From Cupriavidus lacunae (GTDB lineage: Bacteria; Pseudomonadota; Gammaproteobacteria; Burkholderiales; Burkholderiaceae): DNA of 64,000 nt. Of this stretch, positions 27,882-36,528 are shown in pieces (within the stretch, counting starts at the first letter, position 1; each line of letters begins with the position of its first letter). The position numbers and the translations under genes are program-made. Where the stretch lies: NCBI RefSeq assembly GCF_003353055.1, contig NZ_QKWJ01000001.1, positions 64,235 through 128,234 on the forward strand, given 5' to 3'. Under the pieces are notes generated by a model. That model was not told the DNA's origin. It made no database searches and worked only from the letters and a program-made list of their open reading frames with translations.

Positions 27882-29802
27882 TTCCCAAATGGCCGGAACC
27901 CGCCTCGGCGCTGGGTTTCGGCTATTTTTGAGGCTATTATGTAGCCATGTAAATTAGTATTTATCTATTGCTTTTTAGCAGTGCTGTGCTTGAATAAGTG
28001 TTCATGTATATCGAACACGTCCCCAACCGCAACTCGCCCCCCGCCGTCCTGCTGCGCGAGTCCTATCGCGACGGCAACACGGTCAAGAAGCGCACCCTCG
28101 CCAATCTCTCGTCGCTGCCCGCCGAGGTCATCGAAGGCTTGAAGGTGCTGCTACGCGGTGGCGTCGCGGTGTCGGCCGCCGATGAGGCCTTCGTGATCGA
28201 GCGCAGCCTGCCACACGGACACGTGGCCGCCGTGCTTGGCGCGGCGCGCGCCTGCGGTGCCGAGCAGTGGTTTGCCTCGGCACCGGCCGCGCTGCGCTCG
28301 GTGGTGATGGCACTGCTGGTGGCGCGGGTGGTGTCACCCGCTTCCAAGCTCGCCACACATCGCATGTTGCGCGACGAGACCGCGACCCACTCGGTGTCGC
28401 GGCTGCTGAAGTTGGGCGACCTCGAACTCGAGCAGGTCTATGCCGCGCTCGACTGGCTGGGAGAAGCTCAGGAAGGCATCGAGAAGCGCCTTGCCAGGCA
28501 GCATCTGAGCGGCAATACGCTGGTGCTCTATGACCTCACTTCCACGTGGGTGACGGGACGCTGCTGCGAGCTTGCCGCCCACGGCTACAGTCGCGATGGC
28601 AAGCGCGACGACCCGCAGATCGTGTTCGGTCTGGTTTGCACTCCTGAGGGCTGTCCGGTGGCGGTCGAAGTCTTCGCCGGCAACACCGCCGATCCGGCTA
28701 CCGTGGCCTCGCAGGTGGACAAGCTCAAGAACCGCTATGGCATCGAGAAGCTCGCGTGGGTGGGCGACCGGGGCATGCTCACGCAGGCGCGCATCGACAC
28801 GGTATTGCGCCCGGCGGGCCTGGACTGGGTGAGCAGCCTGCGCGCGCCGCAGATGGCCGCACTTGCCCGGGAGAAGGGCCCCTTCCAGCCCTCGCTATTC
28901 GATGAGCGCAACCTGCTGGAGGTGACCAGCGAGGCGTTCCCCGGCGAGCGGCTCATCGTGTGTCGCAATCCGCTGCTGGCCGAGGAGCGCAGCCGCAAAC
29001 GCGAAGCGCTGCTGCAGGCCACCGAAGCCGAGTTGATGAAGATCACCGACGCGACCACGCGTGCCCGCAACCGCCTTAAGGGCACCGAGGAGATTGCCCT
29101 GCGCGTAGGCCGCGTCATCGATCACTTCAGGATGGGCAAGCACTTCGAGTTGAACATCACCGACTCGAGCTTCACATGGAGGCGCAAGGCCGAACAGATT
29201 CAGCAGGAGGCCGCACTCGATGGCCTTTACGTGGTGCGTACGAGCCTGCCGGCAACGGACTTGCCGGCTGAGGCGGCCGTGACCGCCTACAAGGGTCTGG
29301 CGGTGGTGGAGCGGGCCTTCCGTTCGCTCAAGACGGTCGATCTGCAGGTGCGTCCCATATTCCATTGGAACGCCGCGCGCGTGCGCGCTCACGTCTTTCT
29401 GTGCATGCTTGCTTACTACGTCGAGTGGCACATGCGCGAGAAGCTAAAGCCGATGCTGTTCGACGATGAATACGTCGAGCTCGCGCGTACGGCCCGGCCC
29501 TCGCCAGTGGCCAAGGCACGACGCTCGGACCAGGCGAAAGCCAAGGACGCCACCAGGCTTGGAGAGGACGGCTTGCCGGTGCACAGCTTCCGCACGTTGC
29601 TCGAGGATCTGGCTACGCTCGCGTACAACGTCTGTCACACGCCCCTCAACCCGCAAGCAAAGATCGTCATGATCACGCGGCCGACCCCAGTTCAAGAAAA
29701 GGCCTTCCGCCTGCTCAACGTCAGCCCCGTCGCCTGTACCCAGTAATCGACTCGCTCGCGCGCGCATAACCGTGAGAAATCAAAGCATTAGCGCGCCGCG
29801 AG
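27882..29802 (+). mobile_element. IS1634-like insertion sequence (ends approximate)
   Basis: The segment between the inverted arms contains one transposase gene and AT-richer upstream DNA (27930-27997), unlike the surrounding GC-rich sequence. Clear terminal inverted repeats or a target duplication were not found, so the limits given are simply the inner edges of the flanking repeat arms. Confidence 0.6.
27998..29746 (+). CDS. IS1634 family transposase
   Basis: The 582-residue DDE transposase appears intact. Likely catalytic residues lie in LVLYDLTSTWV (Asp), AWVGDRGMLTQ (Asp) and AVVERAFRSLKT (Glu). The N-terminus (YIEHVPNRNSPPAVLLRESY) and the C-terminus (LLNVSPVACTQ) are characteristic of IS1634-type proteins. 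Codon use is similar to the host, but the upstream promoter region is AT-rich. The absence of frameshifts suggests a recently active copy. Confidence 0.9.
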   Translation: MFMYIEHVPNRNSPPAVLLRESYRDGNTVKKRTLANLSSLPAEVIEGLKVLLRGGVAVSAADEAFVIERSLPHGHVAAVLGAARACGAEQWFASAPAALRSVVMALLVARVVSPASKLATHRMLRDETATHSVSRLLKLGDLELEQVYAALDWLGEAQEGIEKRLARQHLSGNTLVLYDLTSTWVTGRCCELAAHGYSRDGKRDDPQIVFGLVCTPEGCPVAVEVFAGNTADPATVASQVDKLKNRYGIEKLAWVGDRGMLTQARIDTVLRPAGLDWVSSLRAPQMAALAREKGPFQPSLFDERNLLEVTSEAFPGERLIVCRNPLLAEERSRKREALLQATEAELMKITDATTRARNRLKGTEEIALRVGRVIDHFRMGKHFELNITDSSFTWRRKAEQIQQEAALDGLYVVRTSLPATDLPAEAAVTAYKGLAVVERAFRSLKTVDLQVRPIFHWNAARVRAHVFLCMLAYYVEWHMREKLKPMLFDDEYVELARTARPSPVAKARRSDQAKAKDATRLGEDGLPVHSFRTLLEDLATLAYNVCHTPLNPQAKIVMITRPTPVQEKAFRLLNVSPVACTQ

Positions 29803-30363
29803 CTCAAAGTTCGGTCTAACCAGGTCATCGGTGGGACGCCTTCGGCTGCGCTGCGCGCACTCAGTATCGCAGGTCGGGTGCTCGGGCACGGAGTGCGTCG
29901 CTGCGCTCGCACGGCGCGTCGTGATGCCGGGCCAAAGGCGCAAATCAGGACGTGGCCGTCCGTCTGCCACGTTAGGGCCGGCGCGAAGGGCAGCCGAAGG
30001 CGTCCCACCGACGCGGTACTTAGCAGGCTGCCAACCGCCTAAAGTCGGGTTCGTCCAATAGTCCGTCGATGTGGGCACAGACAGGGTGCGTAGCAGGCTC
30101 GAACGGCCAACCACGCCAAACGGCAAGCACCACCGCCCGAACCACCAACGCCGAGGAATGGATGGCCAGCCGCCAGAGGCGACGCGTTTTTTGGTTACTT
30201 TTTGTCGCTCGGACAAAAAGTGACCCGCCCAGCAGGGCGGAACCAGGCGCTTAAACCTACGACAACATCGAACCCGACCAACAGAACCCAGCTAACGAGC
30301 AAGAACCCCCGCCGGCTAAGCCGGCTAAACAGCCCACACCCGCCAAGAACCACAAACCAACCG
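29803..30363 (-). repeat. Right arm of the large inverted repeat, enlarged by an insertion
   Basis: Read on the minus strand, this stretch repeats the left arm at 27524-27881. Compared with the left arm it carries about 200 extra bases (29816-30023) between the CCGAACTTTGA block and the GGCAGCCT block. The counterpart ACTTTTTGTC / GACAAAAAGT hairpin is at 30197-30221. No gene is supported here. Confidence 0.75.
29816..30023. mobile_element. MITE-like 208-bp insertion with 21-bp terminal inverted repeats
   Basis: Perfect 21-base inverted repeats occupy 29829-29849 and 29990-30010 (core GGTGGGACGCCTTCGGCTG). Outer CTAA (29816-29819) and TTAG (30020-30023) extend the symmetry. The left repeat arm lacks this block, which gives an empty-site comparison. 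It has no coding capacity for a transposase, so it fits a non-autonomous palindromic element. The exact ends and any target duplication are uncertain. Confidence 0.6.
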
Positions 30364-30396
30364 CATAGCACCGCCGTGCCGCCCCAAAACCAATCC

Positions 30397-30939
30397 CTAC
30401 TTCCTCAACTTCCCCCCAAACTGCTTCCGAAACTTCCCCAACTTCGGCGAAATCACAAACGCACAATACCCCTGGCTCGGATTGTCCTGATAGTAATTCT
30501 GATGACTCGCCTCAGCACGCCAGTAAGGCAGTTCCGGCTCGACCTGCGTCACGATCGGCGAATCAAACACCTTGGCAGCCGCCAACTCCCGCATCACGTA
30601 TTCCGCCGTAGCCCGCTGCGCCTCCGAATTCGTAAAAATCGCCGACCGATACTGCGTCCCGACATCGTTCCCCTGCCGGTCCGGCGTGGTCGGATCATGG
30701 ATGGCAAAGAAGATCTCGAGGATTTCGCGGTAGTTGATCACCGAAGGATTGAAGGTGACACGCACCACCTCGACATGACCCGTATTCCCCTCGCAAACCT
30801 GCTGGTAAGTCGGATGATCCACATGGCCGCCGGTATAACCGGACTCCACCGCCACCACGCCGTCGACCTGCTGGTAGACCGCTTCCAGGCACCAGAAGCA
30901 CCCGCCCCCCAGCGTGGCCGTTTCAAGTCCATGTTCCAT
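30397..30939 (-). CDS. msrA: Peptide-methionine (S)-S-oxide reductase
   Basis: MsrA repairs methionine-S-sulfoxide in proteins. The 180-residue protein has the catalytic GGGCFWCLEAVYQQ motif near residue 13 and the expected GYTGGHVDHPTYQQVCEGNTGH segment, given here only as a landmark around residues 34-55. HDPTTPDRQGNDVGTQYRS follows. No resolving-Cys-rich tail is obvious; the C-terminus is Lys/Arg-rich (KFRKQFGGKLRK). The gene ends 34 bp from the repeat arm, so its terminator may lie in or next to the repeat. Confidence 0.95.
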   Translation of the reverse strand: MEHGLETATLGGGCFWCLEAVYQQVDGVVAVESGYTGGHVDHPTYQQVCEGNTGHVEVVRVTFNPSVINYREILEIFFAIHDPTTPDRQGNDVGTQYRSAIFTNSEAQRATAEYVMRELAAAKVFDSPIVTQVEPELPYWRAEASHQNYYQDNPSQGYCAFVISPKLGKFRKQFGGKLRK

Positions 30940-31017
30940 TTGCGCCGCTCCCTCGCTGTGCCGTCTGTGGCCTCATGGTCTCAAGCATAAGCGCAGATCG
31001 GCGCCCTTGCAGCGAAT

Positions 31018-32553
31018 TCAGCCCGGCTGGCGCTGCGCCTCCAGCATCGCGCGCAGCTGCGGCTTGAGCACTTTACCCAGCGCACTGCGCGGCAGGTCGT
31101 CCAGCAGCACCACCTCGCGCGGCAGCTTGAAGCGGGCGATGCGTGTCGCCAGCAGTTCGCGCAGCGGCTCTGCCGCCAGCGCTTCGCGCGGCGCGCCCGG
31201 CGCGAGCACGATCACCGCCACCGGCACTTCGCCCCAGCGCGCATCGGCCACGCCCACTACCGCGCACTCCTGCACGCCGGGCAGGCCGACCAGCACGTTC
31301 TCGATCTCGGCGGGATAGATGTTCTCGCCCCCCGAGATGATCATGTCCTTGCTGCGCCCGACCACTTCGATGCAACCGTCGGCATCGCGGTGCGCGAGGT
31401 CGCCGGAATGGAACCAGCCGTCGGGCAGGCCGTTGTCGGGCTGGTTCCAGTAGCCCGCCATCACATTGGCGCCGCGCACCCACAGTTCGCCGACCTCGCC
31501 CTGCGCCACCTCGGCGCCGTCCGGGCCGGCCAGCCTGACTTCGGTTTCCGGCTGCGGCCAGCCGGCATAGCCGGGCCGGGCCATCGCATCCTCCAGCTTC
31601 AGCACCACCGACACCGGCCCGGTTTCGGTCGCGCCATAGACCTGCCCCAGCGGCACGCCGCGGGCGTGGAAGGCGTCGATATATGACAGCGGGATGGTCG
31701 ACGAGCCCGCCATCACGCCGCGCAGCGCCGACAGGTCGGCACCGGGCCAGCCGGGATGCTCCAGCACCGCGCGCAGCGTCGCCGGCACCATGAGCGACAG
31801 GCTCGGCAGTGCCTGCGCCACCGCATCGAGCCATGCCTGTGGCGCAAAGCGGTCATGCAGCGTGACCTGCGCGCCGGCCAGCAGCGCCGGCAGCGTCTGG
31901 ATGCACAGGCCGCCGACATGGAACATCGGCAGCACCGACAGCACGTGGTCGTCCGCCGTCATGCCGTGCGCCCACCAGCTCGCGCGCGCATTGGCCAGCA
32001 GCCCGGCCTGGGTATGCAGCGCGCCCTTGGGCTTGCCGGTGGTGCCGGAGGTATAGGCGAGCAGCAGCGGCGCGTCGTCCGGCATCCGCGAATGGATCAC
32101 GCCGGGCGGTGCCGGATGGTCGATCAGCCGTTCCAGACGCGCGACCCGGCAGCCGCCGCCGGCCTCGCGCGCCAACGCTTCATGGCGCTCGTCATGGAAC
32201 AGCGCGGCCAGTTGCGCGTGGCCGGCGATGGTACGCAGCTCCGCAGGCGCGAGCCGGTAGTTCAGCGGCGTGAACGTCGCCCCGACGCGCGCGCAGGCGA
32301 ACAGCAGCACCAGTTGCAGCTCATGGTTCAGGCACAGTGTGCCAACGCGATCCCCCGCGCGGATGCCCCAGGTTGCCGCAAGATGGGCGCTGGCACGCTC
32401 CACGCGCCGCCACAGCTTGCCGTAGGTGAAGGTGCGGCCAAGGTAGTGCAGCGCGGGTCGCGCCGGTGCCGCTTCGGCATGGCGATACAGCATTGCCGGC
32501 AGCGCGCCCAGCCCGGCGGCGCCCAAACGCATGGCGCGGCGGGTGGCGCTCAT
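31018..32553 (-). CDS. Acyl-CoA synthetase (AMP-binding) of the NicX-like cluster
   Basis: The 511-residue protein is an adenylate-forming ligase with LAYTSGTTGKPKGALHTQ (P-loop, about residue 170), VYGATETGPVS, SGDLAHRDADGCIEVVGRSKDMIISGG and the catalytic Lys context LPRSALGKVLK at the C-terminus. Its ATG overlaps the stop of the upstream acyl-CoA-dehydrogenase-like gene (ATGA), so the two are translationally coupled. The acid it activates is not known; the neighbours suggest a product or substrate of an aromatic or heteroaromatic pathway. Confidence 0.9.
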   Translation of the reverse strand: MSATRRAMRLGAAGLGALPAMLYRHAEAAPARPALHYLGRTFTYGKLWRRVERASAHLAATWGIRAGDRVGTLCLNHELQLVLLFACARVGATFTPLNYRLAPAELRTIAGHAQLAALFHDERHEALAREAGGGCRVARLERLIDHPAPPGVIHSRMPDDAPLLLAYTSGTTGKPKGALHTQAGLLANARASWWAHGMTADDHVLSVLPMFHVGGLCIQTLPALLAGAQVTLHDRFAPQAWLDAVAQALPSLSLMVPATLRAVLEHPGWPGADLSALRGVMAGSSTIPLSYIDAFHARGVPLGQVYGATETGPVSVVLKLEDAMARPGYAGWPQPETEVRLAGPDGAEVAQGEVGELWVRGANVMAGYWNQPDNGLPDGWFHSGDLAHRDADGCIEVVGRSKDMIISGGENIYPAEIENVLVGLPGVQECAVVGVADARWGEVPVAVIVLAPGAPREALAAEPLRELLATRIARFKLPREVVLLDDLPRSALGKVLKPQLRAMLEAQRQPG

Positions 32554-33803
32554 TCGTCGCGCTCGCCGGATTCGTACAGGGTCTCGCGGCCCAGGCGGTC
32601 GAGGATCAGCTCGGCGGTCCAGGGCAGCATGAGCGCGCCGCAGCGCGAATCGCGGTAGAGCCGCTCCAGCGGCAGGTCCTTGAGCATCGACTGCCCGCCG
32701 CAGGTGCGGATCGCCAGCCGGGCGATATCGTTGGCGCCTTCCATCACGGTGTAGTGCGCGGCGTACAGGCGCAGGCGCTCGTCCTTGGTCGGATTGGGCC
32801 TGGCCTCATGGATCACGCGCCAGAAGATCGAGCGCATGGTCTCCAGCTGGATGCGCATCTGCGCCACCGCGATCTGCTTGGTCGGGTACATGCGGCGCTT
32901 GACCGGCGGCTGGCCGGGCACCTCGCCGCGCAGGTACTGCACGGTGAAGTCGTAGGCGGCCTGCGCCACGCCCAGGTAGGTGGGCGACAGCGTGAAGAAC
33001 ATCGCCGGCCAGGTCTGCGCGGCGCGGTAGTACACGCCGCGCGGCATCAACTGCTCCTGGTCGGGCACGAACACGTCCTTGAGCAGCAGCGTGCGCGACA
33101 CCGTGCCGCGCATGCCCATCGGGTCCCAGTCGCCGGTCACGGTCAGCCCGTCCGCCTTGCCGGGCACGGCGATGTAGAGCGTATCGCGCATGTCGGGATG
33201 ATGGTCGCCGCGGTCCTCGGTACACAGGATGCCGTAGTAGTCCGCGGCGCCCGACAGCGAGGCGAAGATCTTGCGCCCGTTCAGCACCCAGCCGCCCTCG
33301 ACTTTGCGCGCGGTGGTGCCGAACGGCGCCTTGCCCGCCGCGGCGGCGGAGCCTTCGGAGAACGGCTGCGCATAGATCGCGCCGTCGCGCACCACGCGCG
33401 CGAAGTGCAGTTCGCGCCGGGCTTTGTGCTCGGCGCGCTGCTCCGGCGTCATGTCGATGCCGTCGGACAGCATGCCGGTCCACATGGTCGAGCAGATATG
33501 CATGTTGTAGGTGAGCGCGGTGGCGCCGCAGAAGCGGCCGATCTCGGCGCCCACCATGCAGTAGGTGGCAAAGTCCGCGCCCTCGCCGCCGAACGCCTGT
33601 GGCACGCACAGGGCGAGCAGGCCGGCCTCGCGCAGGTCGTCATAGTTGGCGAAGGGGAAGCTGGCCTCGCGGTCCCAGGTGGCCGCGCGCGCCGCAAAGC
33701 GCTCGCGGCCCAGGCGGTTGGCCAGCGCCAGCAGGCGCGCTTGTTGCGGGGTGAAGTCCGCCGTACCGACGGCGGGAATGAAATCGAGCTGGCCGGATGG
33801 CAT
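32550..33803 (-). CDS. Acyl-CoA dehydrogenase-fold flavoprotein lacking the usual catalytic Glu
   Basis: The 417-residue protein has the acyl-CoA dehydrogenase fold: FPFANYDDLREAGLLALCVP, ALTYNMHICSTMW, VEGGWVLNGRKIFASLSGAADYY and the C-terminal helix TVMEGANDIARLAIRTCGGQ. In the segment where dehydrogenases have Y-E-G-T, this protein reads GALMLPWTAE, so the usual catalytic base is missing. That is also true of flavin-dependent monooxygenases sharing this fold, and a flavin reductase gene is encoded in the divergent unit. AGGAG precedes the start at 33803. Assignment as dehydrogenase or monooxygenase is open. Confidence 0.85.
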   Translation of the reverse strand: MPSGQLDFIPAVGTADFTPQQARLLALANRLGRERFAARAATWDREASFPFANYDDLREAGLLALCVPQAFGGEGADFATYCMVGAEIGRFCGATALTYNMHICSTMWTGMLSDGIDMTPEQRAEHKARRELHFARVVRDGAIYAQPFSEGSAAAAGKAPFGTTARKVEGGWVLNGRKIFASLSGAADYYGILCTEDRGDHHPDMRDTLYIAVPGKADGLTVTGDWDPMGMRGTVSRTLLLKDVFVPDQEQLMPRGVYYRAAQTWPAMFFTLSPTYLGVAQAAYDFTVQYLRGEVPGQPPVKRRMYPTKQIAVAQMRIQLETMRSIFWRVIHEARPNPTKDERLRLYAAHYTVMEGANDIARLAIRTCGGQSMLKDLPLERLYRDSRCGALMLPWTAELILDRLGRETLYESGERDE

Positions 33804-33903
33804 GTCGCAGTCTCCTGTCTTCCTGCTCGCGCCGCATGCAGGGGCGGCGCGGCGGTGGTTCTTGTGTGGCGTTGCCCGGAAGCTAACCGGAAAACGGCGC
33901 GGT

Positions 33904-34725
33904 TCAGTGCAAGGGGAAGTGTCGGCGCAGGAAATCCAGCACCGCCTCGTTGAACAGCGCCGGCCGCTCCATGCAGGCCAGGTGGCCGACATCCGGCAGG
34001 CAGCGGTACTCGGCGTCCGGAATGCGCTGCACCATCCGCTCCATCACCTCCGGCGCGGCATTGGTATCGTGCTGCCCGGCCAGTGCCAGCACCGGCACCG
34101 CGATGCGCGCCAGCGCGTCGCGCTGGTTGAAGCGCACCAGCGCGCCCAGCGCCGCGCGGTAGGTAGGCGCCGGCACCGCCGCCATCACCGCCGTGGCGAA
34201 GGCCACGGCCTGCGCGTCGGCATCCGGCGCAACCATCGTGCGCACCAAGCCGGCGGCCATCTCGGCCATGGTCTTGCCGGCGTCCAGCGGCGCGGTGCGC
34301 GCGGCGATGAACTCGCGCTGCCACGGCCCGTCGCCCTTGCCAAAGGCGGGCGAGGTGCCGGACAGCACCATGCCGTCGATCAGCGCGGGCGTGGCCGCGC
34401 AGGCCTGCTGCGCGACCATGCCGCCCATGCTGTGGCCCAGCAGCACCACGCGCCGGCCGGCATCGCGCTCGGCCTGCAGCAATGGGGCCAGCGCCTGGGC
34501 CAGTCCGTCGAAGTCATAGGGGTCGATCAGGGCGCTGTCGCCGTAGCCGGGCATGTCCCAGGCCACGGCGCGGTAGCCGGCCCGCGCCAGCGCCTCGCCC
34601 TGCGCGGGCCAGGCCGCCTTGCCGCCGCCGATGCCATGCAGCATCACCACCGCCACCGGGCCGTCGCCCCAGGCCAGCGTGGCGATGCCGTTGGCGTGGC
34701 GTTGCATCGTCGGAGTTGCGCTCAT
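33904..34725 (-). CDS. Alpha/beta hydrolase (candidate N-formylmaleamate deformylase-like)
   Basis: The 273-residue protein has the hydrolase nucleophile elbow LLGHSMGGMV, an oxyanion-side VVMLHGIGGGKAAW, the acid in LALAGQHDTNAAPE and the His in DVGHLACMERP. Its start overlaps the stop codon of the NicX-like dioxygenase gene (ATGA). NicX in Pseudomonas putida acts just before the alpha/beta hydrolase NicD, which removes formate from N-formylmaleamate. The adjacency suggests an equivalent role here, but this is inference. The frame is open upstream across the next gene and that part is not coding. Confidence 0.85.
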   Translation of the reverse strand: MSATPTMQRHANGIATLAWGDGPVAVVMLHGIGGGKAAWPAQGEALARAGYRAVAWDMPGYGDSALIDPYDFDGLAQALAPLLQAERDAGRRVVLLGHSMGGMVAQQACAATPALIDGMVLSGTSPAFGKGDGPWQREFIAARTAPLDAGKTMAEMAAGLVRTMVAPDADAQAVAFATAVMAAVPAPTYRAALGALVRFNQRDALARIAVPVLALAGQHDTNAAPEVMERMVQRIPDAEYRCLPDVGHLACMERPALFNEAVLDFLRRHFPLH

Positions 34726-35792
34726 GCGGCCACCTCCACCAGCGTGCCCGCCTCTACCTCGGCGCGGCCATCCAGCGATACCGTGCAGTTGCGCAGCGGC
34801 AGGTCGAAATGGCCCAGCGTATGCCGCCCGGCCACCTCGTTGGCACCGGTCGAGAACAGGAAGTTGCCGGCGAACGCGCGCAGTTCGGTGCCGTTGCAGT
34901 CGCGCTTGTCGTAGAAGGTCATCGCGTCCCAGCGCGCCAACCGGTTCAGGCCCCAGCCCACGTGCGAGACCGCGTAAGCGTCGCGCGTGCCCTCGCGGTC
35001 GGCCCAGGCCTGGTAGTAGCCGCGCATCATGTCGGCATCCACGCCCTGCCCCTCGACGCCGACGATGTAGTCGTCCTCGATATGGCAGACCACGGTATCT
35101 CGCAGGTAGGTCTTGAAGGTCAGGTTGACGTCGCCGGGCGCCAGCACCAGCGTGCCGTTGACCTGGCGGCTGGCCGGGAACGCCAGGCACAGGCCGCCGG
35201 GCCAGTGCGAAACCTGGCCGGGCTTGTTGCAGAAGCCCCAGACCCCGCCCACGCGCGCATCGGCCAGCCCGATGCGCAGCTCGGTGCCGGCGGCGGAATG
35301 CACGCGCATCTCGCGCGCGCCGCGCAGGCGCTTCATCGCCGCGCGCACGGTGCCTTCCAGTGCCGGGTCGGGCTGGCAGCGTTCCAGGATCTCGGGGTGT
35401 TCGTTGCTGACCATCAGCATGCGCGGCACCACGCCGTCGGCGCCGCGCAGGATCAGCGGCAGCTCCCGCGCATGCAGCAGGCCTTCCACTGTGCAGTCCA
35501 GCACCAGGTGGCAGCGCGACAGCGCCGCCACCACCGGGGCGAGGTTCTGCAGCGCGTCGCTGGCGCCGGTCGAGCGCACCGGCGCGGGCGCGCTCAGTGG
35601 CGGTGTCGGCACCTGGATGCGTACCGGCGTGGCGCCCAGCGACTGCACGGCCAGCTCGGCCAAGGCCACGTTGACAGGGCGGGATTGCGACTCCGTTACA
35701 ATTCCGACGACATCCCCGCCCTGCAGGGCACAGAGTTCCAGCGTGCGCCGGAACGCCGCCAGCCAGCGGTGTTCGATCTGCTCGATGAGCAT
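34722..35792 (-). CDS. NicX-like 2,5-dihydroxypyridine 5,6-dioxygenase family protein
   Basis: The 356-residue protein is recognised by its C-terminal half. SHVGWGLNRLARWDAMTFYD, AFAGNFLFSTGAN and GHFDLPLRNC correspond closely to NicX, the non-heme iron enzyme that opens 2,5-dihydroxypyridine to N-formylmaleamate. The His of SHVGWG and the His and Asp of GHFD match the iron ligands I recall for NicX. The fold is related to M29 aminopeptidases, so automatic annotation may say leucyl aminopeptidase. The N-terminal half is divergent. It is the first gene of the minus-strand operon, divergent from a flavin reductase. Confidence 0.8.
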   Translation of the reverse strand: MLIEQIEHRWLAAFRRTLELCALQGGDVVGIVTESQSRPVNVALAELAVQSLGATPVRIQVPTPPLSAPAPVRSTGASDALQNLAPVVAALSRCHLVLDCTVEGLLHARELPLILRGADGVVPRMLMVSNEHPEILERCQPDPALEGTVRAAMKRLRGAREMRVHSAAGTELRIGLADARVGGVWGFCNKPGQVSHWPGGLCLAFPASRQVNGTLVLAPGDVNLTFKTYLRDTVVCHIEDDYIVGVEGQGVDADMMRGYYQAWADREGTRDAYAVSHVGWGLNRLARWDAMTFYDKRDCNGTELRAFAGNFLFSTGANEVAGRHTLGHFDLPLRNCTVSLDGRAEVEAGTLVEVAA

Positions 35793-35919
35793 GACGTTTG
35801 TCTCCTGCTTGTTGTTTTATGGGCGGCACGGCCGCCTGCTTTGTGCGCCAGCCCACGTCCGCGGCGCGCCATGTGCGGCGCCGAACTTGAACTCGCAGCC
35901 CCTGGCGCGAATAATATAT

Positions 35920-35931
35920 ATGAAATTTCAT
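35920..35931. promoter_or_regulatory. Palindrome in the divergent promoter of the NicX-like cluster
   Basis: ATGAAATTTCAT is a perfect 12-bp palindrome in the only AT-rich patch (35910-35932) between the divergent dioxygenase and flavin reductase genes. MarR-family regulators bind AT-rich palindromes of this size, and a marR gene lies in the flavin reductase operon. The assignment as its operator is inference. Confidence 0.5.
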
Positions 35932-35950
35932 GAACTCCAGCGGAGTCCCC

Positions 35951-36511
35951 ATGGGCATGCCTGAGGCCCAGCTACCGATTGCCAGCGTAGCCGCCGCCCC
36001 CGATTTCGATGCGATGCACTTTCGCCGCACCCTGTCGCAGTTCGCGACCGGGGTCACGGTGATCACCACGCGCGCCAGCAACCAGTCGGTCGCCGCCGGC
36101 GCGCCGCCGTTCATCGGCATCACCGCCAGTTCGTTCAATTCGGTGTCGCTGCAGCCGCCGCTGGTGCTGTGGAGCATGGCCTCGCGCGCCAACAGCCTGC
36201 CGATGTTCCGCGACGGCACGCACTACATCATCAACGTGCTGGCGGCCTCGCAGCTGGACCTGTGCCAGCGCTTTGCCACCCTCAAGGGCGACCGCTTCGC
36301 CGGCGTGGACTACCGGCTCTCGGCCACCGGCCTGCCGATCCTGTCCAATGCGCTGGCCTGGTTCGAATGCCACAACCGCAGCCGCTATGACGAGGGCGAC
36401 CACGTCATCTTCGTCGGCGAAGTGGAGCGCTGCGGCGTGATCGATGGCGAGGGCGGCCCGCTGGTGTTCCAGGGCGGCCAGTTCACCACCACCGCCCCGC
36501 TCGATCTCTGA
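35951..36511 (+). CDS. Flavin reductase family protein (split-barrel, DIM6/NTAB type)
   Basis: The 186-residue protein matches flavin:NAD(P)H reductases that supply reduced flavin to two-component monooxygenases. Landmarks are FRRTLSQFATGVTVITTRA, GITASSFNSVSLQPPLVLWS, HYIINVLAASQ and the C-terminal PLVFQGGQF. The start at 35951 has CGGAG 5 bases upstream; an earlier ATG at 35930 lies within the operator-like palindrome and is less likely. The marR gene follows after 17 bp. The likely partner oxygenase is the acyl-CoA-dehydrogenase-fold protein encoded in the divergent operon. Confidence 0.88.
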   Translation: MGMPEAQLPIASVAAAPDFDAMHFRRTLSQFATGVTVITTRASNQSVAAGAPPFIGITASSFNSVSLQPPLVLWSMASRANSLPMFRDGTHYIINVLAASQLDLCQRFATLKGDRFAGVDYRLSATGLPILSNALAWFECHNRSRYDEGDHVIFVGEVERCGVIDGEGGPLVFQGGQFTTTAPLDL

Positions 36512-36528
36512 ACGGCAACGGGGCCACC

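Noticed and set aside
33904..36219. 771-residue open frame on the minus strand covering the hydrolase and the region upstream
   Set aside because: Only the last 273 codons resemble a protein family. The upstream part runs in another frame across the well-supported NicX-like gene and is Arg/Ala/Gly-rich, as expected for a shadow frame in high-GC DNA.
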